From the NCBI GenBank assembly GCA_011763485.2, contig JAANSK020008911.1:1-29464 (forward strand): 29,464 nucleotides of DNA, in the 5' to 3' direction. Position numbers and translations under genes: made by a program. Under the pieces are notes generated by a model. That model saw nothing but the letters and a program-made list of their open reading frames with translations, was not told the DNA's origin and did no database searches. The DNA is from Isoetes engelmannii. Taxonomy: Eukaryota; Streptophyta; Lycopodiopsida; Isoetales; Isoetaceae. Below are positions 9,952-20,246 of the stretch, one piece after another. Within the stretch, counting starts at the first letter, position 1, and each line of letters opens with the position of its first letter.

Positions 9952-10251
9952 GCCGCAATTGCAGAGTGCAGAATCATCACGATATATATCCTAATAAATT
10001 GCTCATCTCATTACTTTGCCAAGCTGATGACATCTGTTTAAGCGGCGATGCCTTCTTCCATATAGGATATGTATAAGATCCCCTAAGTGCACCCTTTTTG
10101 TTTCTTGACATTTGTAGAAGGCATACTTTGAGAAGTAACTTGTGAAGGAAAGTCAAAACCTATGACGGATTTGGCGTATTTCTACTTTCTCCCATTGGCA
10201 ACATCTATATCTGATTCATGATTAGGTGGATATTTCGGTACGCCATGGGAA

Positions 10252-10538
10252 TTATCTGCTGATAGGTTAAACATTTTGTGTGTAATTTGTAAGAAGATTA
10301 TGTCCACAACTATGTTGCTCTGGCCGTAATGGGCATGCTGCTCCTCTTATACAGGTCCCATAGGCCAATTGGCCTACGTGGACGATAAAAATGATATCTT
10401 ATCTTATCTGCTGATAGGTTAAACATTTTGTGTGTAATTTGTAAGAAGATTATGTCCGCAACTATGTTGCTCTGGCCGTAATGGGCATGCTGCTCCTCTT
10501 GTACAAGTCCCATAGGCCAATTGGCCTACGTGGACGAT
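10252..10538. repeat. Two-copy 152-bp-period duplication with an internal 16-bp palindrome
   Basis: About 135 bp at 10252-10386 are repeated at 10404-10538 with only a handful of substitutions; a 17-bp AT-rich linker separates them. Each copy ends with the perfect palindrome TAGGCCAATTGGCCTA (10361-10376 and 10513-10528), followed by CGTGGACGAT. The first copy begins TTATCTGCTGATAGG, and the linker ends in nearly the same letters. Confidence 0.93.
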
Positions 10539-10788
10539 TTTGTTATATCATGTTATCAGTAATGAAGCTTCTAGAGTCAATCTCACATGCAGTGCTATAG
10601 TCTCCAAGTACTGTCATGTGCATTAGTAAGAACATTTGCGTCGTATATATTTTTCTCATATATGCGTCATATTTATCTTCCTTTAGACATTAAAAGACAA
10701 TAACAGCCACAAACTCCGATGCTCTATACTGTTAAAACAAAGTGTGAATGAGTTTGCAACCAGCATAGGCATATTAAGACAAACTTAC

Positions 10789-11107
10789 TGCACTCTGAAT
10801 TATTGTCTCCTCCCTCTTTGCCATGTGTAAATCTGAGTCGAACACCCGAAGCAGATCCGGATAGTTCTCCTTACCATCTATATTGACGTTTATCTCATAT
10901 GATTTGATGACTGCATGACAAAAATAACTGCAATGCATTTATCCATCGTAAAGAAAGCAGTTTGCTACTACACATTGGCCATGTACCTTTTCTAAACATG
11001 ACCGTTAGATCGTTAGCCTCAAGGGCTTCCAATATGATCTTTTTGTTCACCTGGATTCTTCCAAGACACAAACCAAATCTTTGAACAGCATTACTTTCTT
11101 TAAATCC
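10789..11107 (-). CDS. Two-exon coding fragment of an unidentified gene
   Basis: On the minus strand a TGCAG acceptor opens an exon at 11107-10987 (GFKESNAVQRFGLCLGRIQV ... LTVMFRK, 40 codons plus one base). It ends at a GTACAT donor. A 76-bp intron with a T-rich end (TTATTTTTGTCATGCAG) follows. The next exon at 10910-10789 (IKSYEINVNIDGKENYPDLL ... REETIIQSA) ends at the strong donor GTAAGT. The phases agree: the split codon is valine, giving 81 residues in all. The composition is protein-like (charged, mixed hydrophobic, no low complexity). I could not place further exons on either side, and I do not recognise the family. The frame also stays open upstream of 11107 for about 50 bases (KCFLLKDPHNCTKLQ), so the acceptor choice there is uncertain. 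It may be part of a larger gene or a remnant. Confidence 0.5.
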
Positions 11108-13907
11108 CTGCAGTTTAGTACAGTTATGAGGGTCTTTCAAAAGAAAGCATTTCTGCAAAGTGTTTCAACCTTCAACTTGTCCAAATATGATTTTTCATGA
11201 CAGATGTCCCCAATCATCAAAATATTGACTGTAACAAAGGGAAAGAAGTCAAACTCCTCAATCGATATGGTTGCAACAAGCTCATGGCAACAAGCTCAAT
11301 CTATATTACTAGTATCCATATCGTAAAGTTGGATTCAGTGGTGTGCTCCTCATGCGATGCAAAGAAAGGCCTAATGGCTCAGAACAGAGCGGTGTTTATT
11401 TGTTAAATATACCCATCGTCTGCAATACTCATCAACGTTCAATACATAGGTTAAGTATGTGATTTCCATAAGGCAAATGGACATACAAACCTGGAGAAGA
11501 TGCAAACTGAACCCGCAAGCAGCCGAAATAACGCTCCAAAACTTAAGAAGAAGTTGTTTGAATCAGAGCTTGCTTTGTTCTTTCCCGTCTTCATATTTTG
11601 AAACAATTTTTAAACTTCCTGAAAGTGAAAGTGATGAAGGAGTTCTAAACCTGAATTCCAAGTCGCAATTTGTAGTGATGGCTTTGAAATTTAAGTTGAG
11701 CACTATGACCGCAATGCAATCACATGAATGAGGATAGAAAGAAACAACAAAGCTAAGCCAATCGCCATTTCAACATCCCTAAACTAGCTTGAACACACAA
11801 AGTTATGGCAACAACACAAGACTGGCCAAGCTACGCTGCAGAATCGTGCCGGAGTTTCACATCGCCGAAGGCAATGAAGGTAAATCCACGACCTGGTAAT
11901 GCTGAAGTCCATACTCACACAGGAATTTCTGTAGAATTTTAAATTTTCTCAACCGTAGATTTGGAAATTAGATGATCCAACGGTGTAAGTGAAATTCGGC
12001 TGATGTGGCAGGCCACATGGATAGGCTAGAATTGCAGGATTTAGGTGACCTCGGGTTAGGCAACCCTGCTAATAATGAGATTATATGTCTTTTTTCTTAG
12101 ATTATTCTGGACTTGCTGAAATGGAGGGATCTTGCATCATTATAATTGATTATGGTTGGTAGTTCCTACTTTGTAGTATATGCAAATAAGCAAATTGATC
12201 TTTAGTAAGGGCTGGCAATGTTTGTATATTGCATGTTTGGTTATTGCAATAAACTAATTTTCAACTTCTAATAGATTTATGTGTATGTACAAGTTTACCT
12301 TGAGATATCAATTTTGCAAACTCGTTCTTCTATTCAGATTGTTGTAAATGTTTCAATTTGTAATTGTTTCAGTTTTACCATGCTAAAACAATTTGAGGGA
12401 CAGTTGGATAACTTTTAAACATTGTTCTTCCAAGTTTTTTTCCGTGTCTTTCTATGCTATTATGGAAGCCTTCAATGGGCAACCTAGTATCCTAGGGGGC
12501 TGCCACCTCAGCCCTGGTGGTACCAGTACCCCCACTACTTTGACACCTTATATCTCTAGGTGGTATTGCTAAATCGACAAGCGACTAAGTTTTTCATGTA
12601 GGCAATCTCGTTGGGCATGTTCCCATATCACACGCATAGGTATTGAGAATCATACATGGTTGCAATTTTAGTTTCGCGCTTAAGTGCGCAGCCAGTGGAC
12701 ACACCCCCCTCCCCCATGCACAAGAATTGTACTATAGAGAAGGTGAGCATCCTCCCAGGTAGAGCACATTTTATAAACACATTTATTCACGACTACAAAT
12801 ATATTAGATGTTATTAAGATGTTGGCAAATGGTCAAGTAAGAACCATTATAGAGTTAAAGCTGAAATGTTAAGTGGGCATGGGAACTCATGATCCAGGAT
12901 TTTCACCCCTGATCAACACCCAGAAATAATGCTTATGGTCTGGACCTCCAGAGTTGTTTGATGGCACAACTCAGCCTTTGCTTGATGTGATGTAAATGGT
13001 CAACTTAGTCATATCTTTGTCATCATCCTTCGCATCACCTTCGTCGTCATTTCTCCAAATACTATTCTTGTCCAAATACTATTGGCTTCTCAATATGTAA
13101 ATATTATTGTCTTCTCAATATGTGTCTGTGCTAGCTTTAATCAAGTATCTTTTCTCTAATTAAAACATATAGGTAAATTACCATGATCAAAATACATATG
13201 ATGAATAATGCAATAACCGGAAGTAACCCCTGATATTATACATGTACATGCATACGTAATTGCCCTTGTAACTATATTTATTTTAACTTTCCGTCAACAA
13301 ATTCAATTCATATAACCATATCACAAATTGACTATTGTAGGGAAGTAGATGTTAGTGTTTGAGAGGAAACAGGTTCATCTACACCAGCAAAATGTTTGAC
13401 CAAATAAATCTAAAATTATTAAGATCGATGGTACGCCTCAAATTAATCTTTCTTTTATTTCTAATTGGCTACTCATGCTATCCACGTTCAATTTTTAACA
13501 ATCTTTTACTCTTTGCTATGTAAGAATATTTTGTGCATTTGCATTCAGAAAGCATCTATTAATAAATCTACAATTTTTTCTATGTGGCTTCAATGTTCAA
13601 ACAAAATTGGTTACTTTGATCCCCAACTCAACCTCTTCAAGTCCTCTCAAATTTCCTATCTCACCCCAAGCCTGCCCTTCTGCTAGTTTGATTATCAATT
13701 AATGTTCTGATATATTACCTTAAGGTAATTGTGGTAATTGCATGCATGTAAAGTTAGTCCGACAGGGGTCATGCACGTTTCCAAGGTGGGGAGACTCGTG
13801 ATGTTGCGAACAACATCAATTCAAGGTGGGGAGAATGCAACGTTCCAGGAGAATATACGGTATGAATATGCATATTATACTGCCATATCACCACATACCC
13901 GGTCTAG
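11108..13907. other. Gene-poor stretch
   Basis: Possible coding-like pieces occur on the minus strand: a 22-residue hydrophobic peptide starting at 11768 (MAIGLALLLFLSILIHVIAL), and KIVSKYEDGKEQSKL near 11600. They do not join into a convincing chain. At 12007-12020 TGTGGCAGGCCACA forms a small hairpin, followed by GGGTTAGGCAACCCTGCTAA (12054-12073), a stem plus CTAA that resembles a Helitron 3' end but is not supported by a matching 5' end. The rest is AT-rich. Confidence 0.4.
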
Positions 13908-13939
13908 TCCGGGTTGTACCATATGGTACAATACCCAGG
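13908..13939. repeat. Palindrome centred on CCATATGG
   Basis: TTGTACCATATGGTACAA (13914-13931) is an exact 18-bp palindrome. The flanks CCGGGT and ACCCAGG extend it with one bulge. A neighbouring ACCCGG/CCGGGT pair (13896-13913) forms a second hairpin that shares an arm. Confidence 0.85.
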
Positions 13940-15179
13940 TTCAGACTCAAGGTATGTCTGACGGCTTGGGGTCTTTAGAGGTCATTGCAGACATAATTCA
14001 TGGCAATGGATTTGGCTAGCGTAGAACATGGTCGTTGGATAGTCCACTCCATCCGCCCCTCCTGTGCATACTTTGCAAATAAGCTGAAAAGTATTGGAGC
14101 TTGACCGTAGCCTGCCGAGTGCATAGTCAAAGAGGCTATTCCTGAATTGCATCTCCCCAGTCACGCTAAGGTAGGAGGAGATCACTCTCCTCCAGAGAAT
14201 TGCATGCATATTGTAGGCAGGCTAGAGAGCCACTGCTCGTCTACGACTTCAACCCCATTGAAGATGACACATCATGCAAGAGATGTCGAGCCCATACCTT
14301 GATCGCACGTAGTGCCAAGGTATTAGGAATAGCCTACAGTGTTCCCCAACAATCGTTATACACTAAAGGGATCAACTGCAACTGGACAAGTCCCTCTTGT
14401 CAGCCGGTCTAACTCCGCCACCTACAACCAAGTGAGCTCTTATGCACCTGCCGCATTAATTAGGAATTAATGTGGCTAATATAGAAATATCAACTAAAAA
14501 TACTCTAGGTTTCTACCCCTTTCTCAATACACAAGAAGTGCGCACAGAGTAATCCATTAACATTAAATGAACTGAAATACTGAAATAGATTTAATCTAAA
14601 CATACTGGATTAGGTTAATTCGATAGAGGCTGAGATCTTGGGATCTGGAGTTCCTCTACGGCTAAAAAAGGATGCAAACCCGGCTTAATGTCAGTTGAGA
14701 AGCTGGCATTGCATAACAGATCATCCACATACCGGATCTTTGGTTGGCTCCCACTCATCGGAATGCATTCATCCTACTGAGATGCTCGAAGGCTGCTGAA
14801 TGCGAGCTCTATTGCTCGAGAGAGGCAGGAAAGGATCCGGATCTGTCGCAATGCGTGCTCTGGAGGTTGGAATTCGTAAAGGGGAACTTTTAGGGTTCCA
14901 ACCCCTTTTAGCCCCACGATTCTAGTGCTACAATTTAGGGTCCAATGGCTAGTTGCCATGTGGCAAGAGAGCTTATATTGACATATACCATAGATATGTG
15001 CAATATAATGGTTTCAAATGGGGATTCCCCCCTTTTTATTACGATGTTATGTTTTATGTTGAGATGTATCATGTTATGGTGATCCCACCCTTCCATGGTG
15101 GTTATATTATGTAATGTTTGTGCTTACATCATGCGCTTCCGCAGCTAGGCAGGTCCTGCACGTCGTTGGATTCATGCTC
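13940..15179. other. Gene-poor stretch with retroelement-like wording
   Basis: No gene was recognised. Two AAGGTGGGGAGA stretches just upstream (about 13783 and 13823) look like polypurine tracts of plant LTR elements, and the G+C content of 14000-14950 is somewhat higher than the surroundings. No paired long terminal repeats or coding parts could be seen, so no element is called. Confidence 0.35.
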
Positions 15180-15231
15180 ACCATCAAGAGTCTGACATCA
15201 AGTGGACCATCAAGAGTCTGACATCAAGTGG
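15180..15231. repeat. Two-copy 26-bp tandem duplication
   Basis: ACCATCAAGAGTCTGACATC plus AAGTGG occurs at 15180-15205 and again, identical, at 15206-15231. Confidence 0.95.
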
Positions 15232-15642
15232 ACGACTTCTTGTTGGCAAGCATGGCTGAACAGAAGGAATCTCAAGTTCTTATACGATGGGAGCATCATA
15301 CACGACACGAACAAGGGACGTCACAAGTGCAAGAAAAAAAATTGGTAATGAAGCTTCAAATTGAGAAAACGAAATTGTGTGCCGGAGAAAGGAGAAATTT
15401 TGACAAAATTCAAGCCTGAAAAGGCACACCGGCATCAGCAAGAAACACTAAAAACATTTTAAGTAGATATATATGGGCCAACGAAGTAATAACATGCAGC
15501 TGCAAAAAAGAAAAATGATGTTCAACACTGTCATAGAGGCCTGCCTGATGAATTTGACCATTTTCTTCTGCTGCTTCTATATTCAATGTTATTGCTCTTT
15601 GACCTGTCCTTTATGGTGTCAGCATTCCTTCAAAAGCCTATT

Positions 15643-18312
15643 TCAAAACGTATACCCTTGGACTTCCCAAATCTTGATCATCTCATCATCCCCAGTTGAA
15701 GCCAAAACTCCGATTTCCTGTAGACACATTAGGATATAGACAAAAAAAACAGCTAAAAGCACATTTGACAATACCTCTGGATGCCATCGCACGCAATTAA
15801 CATCAGGAATGTGAGATTTATCATTCTTCAAAACCAATGAAAAGGAAGATCTTCCAGACTGCTACAAACAGGATGCCATTCAGTCATTTGCAAATGCAAT
15901 ACCCAAGACAGCAAACTAACCTAAGCATCTCATTATCATCGAAACGAACCAGAATGTTAAGCTTGATGGTGAGGGCTTTCAGGCCAACGTTACCTAACTT
16001 CCTCATTTCACGAGATTCTTTGCCATGTTTTAATCTAAAAGGTAAGGTTCGCAAACCCCAAACGTGGCAATGAACTTCCAATAAACTCAATATAGGAGAG
16101 CCTTGATCAAGCAACAGGCTAAAGTGGACTTAAAAGACATGATTATACGAGATGAAAATTATAGTGTTCTTCATCAGCGATGAAAAGAACAAGAGCAAAC
16201 TAAAGCCAATAGAACATGGTTGCCATGTCCTTGAATGTCCCTAAAAGAGTAAGAAAGGCAGCTTGCAGTATCATAAGTAGCCATTCAAAGGAAGGAAAAA
16301 AACAGCTACATCTCGTATTTTGCTCCAAACACAAGGAATATCAGGGCCATCTTAATTTAGTTATTTAAACTAAGCTTTGGTTTCTAGAATACATTTATGG
16401 TGCATTCTAATTTGCCCCCAAGTTTATATCAGTTACAGCTGCATTTATTGGCTCGTAGATCCAGGCAGCCGCTTGAAGATGTTCATCAAATATTTCTTTC
16501 TTTCTCAACAGAGTGTAGAATATGCACAAATTCTATCAGATTCAGAGTAGTCCTTCCATCACTTTATCCAAAAGGCAGCACAAGAAACTAAAATTTCCCA
16601 TTCATGCTTCAAACGATTAGTGACAAACTTTTCTGCTGCACCCTAGCCAACTAATGCACTTCAACTTCTTATGCACAGTGCATTAATAAGAAGCCTTTCA
16701 TGCTAGCCAACTAATGAGTTTCGTGCTGGAAATAACTAATTTGGTAATGATACACATATGCAAAAAGATATTTAGAAAATATCAAGTTGTTCACTCACAG
16801 ATGGGTCCAGCTTTTGTTCCTCAGCAAAGACACGGATACAATCATCAGCTCCCCCAGTGGCTATTAGATTTGTCTTCCTAGCATTACCTCTATCAATAAA
16901 TGACTGCAAAAAGTACACCTAGCCAGTAAAAATAAAATCCTAGTACCTCGACCAATCCACTGAGAAGATTGTTCGATTGTGATAACCCGAAACTGTGTAT
17001 AGATGTTTCCTGACACGTCCAACTGTTAGGTACAAGTACGAAATTTGATGTCAAATCTAAATTATACCATCGACTAGAAGTATTAGATGGGTCACCGCTC
17101 GTGTCCCAAACCATGAGCTGCAAATCATCACTGTCAAAAAAGAAACCAAAGTGCATTACGACCAAAAAACATTATGTCTCAGGAACAATAGTATTGAGGA
17201 AAAAAGAAATAGCATCTAGATAATTTCTGAACGTAAACAGGATGTGTGAACAGAGCCGCACCTACATGATACCATTTTATCACCCGAGATGTTAAACGAA
17301 ACTTGCCAGACAGTGGAAGTATGCCCCCTGCGAACGTTAATATTTTGTTCAGTACAACCTAAAAACCGCATACACATTACTCCCTCTGATATTAGTAACA
17401 TTCCTCATGATAGTAATTATTTTTCCTTTATAACAGCATTCATTCCTAGTTGAGAGAACAGAAAGTACTGGCTAGCATCTCCCAATGTCTGAACACAATG
17501 CCAATCATCTCCATCCACATCTTCCATCCAAATCTGACAGCAAAAGAGTATTTAGATACAAAGCTCAGTATTTACTAGGATCATTATGAGTTCTTACCTT
17601 TATGGTGTTATCATAACTTGATGAGACCAGGATTTCATAAGTCGGATGCCAAAGAACCATTTTCACATCTTGAGAATGCCCTGACAAAACAGACAGACAT
17701 TCAAACTCATTTCCAGGTAGAAGTTCCCAAATCCAGACCATCTTGTCACGACTACACGTAGCTAATAACGTTCCTGCTGCATTCCAGGCAACACTCTTTA
17801 CTTCATTCTCATGTCCCTGAAAAATAATAATCACTCAAGCTCATTAATGTATCTGAAATGATGGGGCTAGCATGCAGACAACAAAAATGTATTTCACCTC
17901 CAAAGTAGCAATACACTCGTAATCTCCACCAACTTTTTCCCATATAGCAGTTGTGGCATCAAAACTTGCGGTTGCGAGCAATTTCCCATCAGGTGACCAG
18001 GCACAGGACCTCACAGTGCGTGTGTGTGAATCATCCAGAATGGCCTACAAGAAAATAGAATAATTATCCAATCAAATACCAAGATAGTCCAATTCCAGGA
18101 GGAAAAACAAATCAGACCTGACAAGTCCATGAAGCTGGAACACATGCTGCATTTGTAAGGCACTCCCAAATTCTCACAGTTTTATCACCGCTACAAGAGG
18201 CTAAAATAGATGGGTTCCCGTTGCCGCTATTGGGTTTCCAGGCCAAGCTCCATACTCTGTCCGTGTGACCCTCTAGCTCATGGGCCAGACGGAGAGAAGG
18301 GAGCTCCGACAT
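15643..18312 (-). CDS. CIA1: CIAO1/CIA1, cytosolic iron-sulfur assembly WD40 protein
   Basis: Ten exons: 18312-18118, 18044-17898, 17816-17598, 17533-17469, 17327-17262, 17130-17068, 17009-16947, 16889-16799, 15858-15775 and 15717-15643. All introns are GT-AG and all phases agree, giving 355 residues; the Arabidopsis protein is about the same length. Most introns are 57-141 bp; the eighth (15859-16798) is 940 bp. The protein starts [20 protein letters not shown] and shows seven WD40 blades: [11 protein letters not shown] (about 40-50), [26 protein letters not shown] (about 133-145), [30 protein letters not shown] and [12 protein letters not shown] near the end. CIAO1 is the propeller scaffold of the CIA targeting complex (with MMS19 and AE7/CIAO2) that hands iron-sulfur clusters to cytosolic and nuclear enzymes such as DNA helicases and polymerases. 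The arginine in CSRDK is a conserved surface residue of the family. The gene looks intact; no neighbour is linked to its role. Confidence 0.96.
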
Positions 18313-19665
18313 AGCTCCTGTTAAGTTGCAGACTGGTTTTTGTTCTTCGCAGTTTCAAGTCATGATTAGAAGACAAGGTCGAATAAATCTCCGGGACGCT
18401 TCTTAGGTTTAGGAAAATTGTTGGAGCAATATTTCGAAAGGGAACGAATAAAGTTTGCCCAATTCGTTTCGTATTGCAGGAGGGTATTTTGGCAATGGTT
18501 AGGACTATGATTCCGGTATTGTATTGTATAGAAAATCGTATTTTTGCCATGTTTGAGCAGCTTAATTGCGTTTAGTGGTCAGATTTCTATTTCCTTGTGT
18601 TTTGGCTGGCTTTTTCATTTCATGGTTAGAAGAAAAGGAGCCGAATTTGTAGTGTGTGGATAAGAACAGATGCTCCTTTCTATTTGCAGAATGTTTCTCA
18701 GATTTGTTTGGGGGGCTTCTAACATCTAGCTTCAAGCAGTCTTATGATTAAAAACTGGATAAGGGCAGACACACCCGAGCTTCCATGCCAACCAAGAAGG
18801 TCGGGCCCTGCACACGGTGGACTGTGCACAGCATGGGCGGGATAAAATGTATTCAGAGAATATCTACTTTTTCTTTACAGATTTTATGGTAGTGTTCACG
18901 TAATCCTGGTCATTTTTGATTTTTTGGATAAAAGTAGAGCGGTCTGCAGCCAGAACCAGCCTTCATATCTGTGACAGATCTGTCCTTCTGGGTGTTACAT
19001 AAAAAACTCAAATTTCGAATAGGTTTATATGATTGCAGAGTTATGGCAAATCAAAAGAAGGCATGGTCGGTATGATATGAGAGAAGGGAAAAAGTATTGG
19101 AAGGTATTTCAACAAGAAAATGTTACCAACTCTTGTTCTCTCGACTATGTGAAGAGCAATTGGTTCTTAGTGTGGGTTGGAATCCCGCAGTACCAAAATG
19201 TTATATATATTTCTACGTTGGTTTTTGGGATTGTTGTTAATAAGCTTTCAGAATCAAGGTCCCAAGGTTTGCGGCCGGAATTGGTTGCAGGCAGATGGCG
19301 CTGCTGTTTGAATGGGCTTCTGGCCAGCTTGCTTGCATGGCTGTGTAGATGTCGCCCTGCATTTGTGAGGCAAATCCTTGACCTCTTAAGTGTCTGCAGG
19401 TCGGATTGGTTCTTCTAGGAGTAGATTCGGTGGCCTTGAAGGCTGCCAAAGGCTCACGAATCAGGCGGCAGCAGGAGCTTACCACAGGGACCATGGTGAC
19501 CATTGACAATTTCGATTTTTTTTTTCCCTTTTGCTTCAAACCATATGCTCCATCGACACCTTAGGAAATGACAGAACATTTTTTTTTCTAAAAGATATTT
19601 GCCGCCGATCTAGCATGATACTCGGTATATGCTGCACACCCACGGCTCATATTGACCCTCACAGT
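18313..19665. other. Upstream region of CIAO1 and spacer
   Basis: Presumed promoter and 5' untranslated region of the minus-strand CIAO1 gene (first few hundred bases), then a spacer with no recognisable gene. Two overlapping open frames on opposite strands (19029-19418 and 19539-19237) are longer than average, but neither shows a family. A short inverted pair TGCACA/TGTGCA lies near 18811-18830. Confidence 0.4.
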
Positions 19666-19795
19666 AAGGAAGGAAGGAAGGAAGGAAGGAAGTATATTTT
19701 AACGTCATAGCACTAGCCAGCGTCCTAAGGACATACGACGGCACATGGCATGTTCTTGCAATCCCCCTTCAAGGACGAAGTATTCATATCCTGTA
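19666..19795 (-). mobile_element. 3' end of a dispersed non-LTR-type repeat, copy B
   Basis: A GGAA tract of about 27 bp (19666-19692) is followed by TATTTTAACGTC, then CAGCGTCCTAAGGACATA and CGAC (19695-19739). This matches copy A near 6711 in order and spacing, with about three quarters identity over 45 bp as judged by eye. A shared CGAAGT follows at 19778. Read on the minus strand, the repeat would end in a TTCC microsatellite. The 5' end is not visible. Confidence 0.55.
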
Positions 19796-20065
19796 AGATG
19801 GTATTGTCTAATCTAATGCTTATTTTTGGGTTGCCTCTAAGGGTAATCCCTCTGCCAAAATAAACCCGAATATACTTGGTGACTGACCTAAAGTTATTGT
19901 GGCCAATCACTCTGTCCGTTGCCACTGGTTTTGGCCGAGTCCGTCGCCTTTGGTCGAGCTCGTCGCACCAATTCAAACCGGCATGGTCTTGCCAAAGGAA
20001 ATATAGTATAGACTCCTGATTTGGAGTTCGATTCTAGCAAGCCATAAGCCAAATATTCTCGTGTA

Positions 20066-20246
20066 GTATTCGGCTCGCAAAATCCACATTTTCCTATGGA
20101 AAAATTCGACACAAGGGGGTTATTCGACCTGCCTAATCAACTTTGTATAGCCTGTAAGTCGAATACCTCATCTTGGAACTGCAAGTGGAATACTGCATGA
20201 AATTCTGGAAGTTGAATACGAGGATACAATTTTGCAGGCCGAATAC
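20066..20246. repeat. Cluster of degenerate ~27-nt repeats with inverted copies
   Basis: Four units carry a CTGxAAGTxGAATAC-like core at 20151-20166, 20179-20193, 20205-20219 and 20232-20246, starting 28, 26 and 27 nt apart. Two further copies lie upstream in the opposite orientation: GTATTCGGCTCGCAAAAT (20066-20083), which pairs with the last unit at 16 of 18 positions, and TTATTCGACCTGCC (20120-20133). The region can therefore fold back on itself. Confidence 0.75.

Larger units (their letters stand above)
7803..10251. other. Gene-poor stretch
   Basis: No gene was recognised. It holds a spaced direct repeat (8679-8772), a 19-bp tandem duplication (9914-9951) and a purine-rich stretch near 8360-8425. 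Around 9735-9845 two plus-strand frames are open after a TTTGCAG, but no family is visible. Confidence 0.45.

Noticed and set aside
12054-12075. Helitron 3' end (hairpin followed by CTAA and T)
   Set aside because: The stem is only 5 bp and too close to CTAA, and no 5' TC end was found.
13780-13840. Two purine-rich tracts like LTR-element polypurine tracts
   Set aside because: No paired terminal repeats, primer site or coding parts were seen nearby, so no element is called.
14640-14760. Minus-strand string resembling a reverse-transcriptase core
   Set aside because: Four matching letters only; the surrounding residues do not follow any polymerase family.
19029-19539. Overlapping open frames of 129 and 100 codons on opposite strands
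   Set aside because: No family wording, no splice or start support; length is within chance for this GC content.
20015-20040. tRNA gene or SINE B box (GAGTTCGATTC)
   Set aside because: No matching A box, acceptor stem or tail was found at the right distance.
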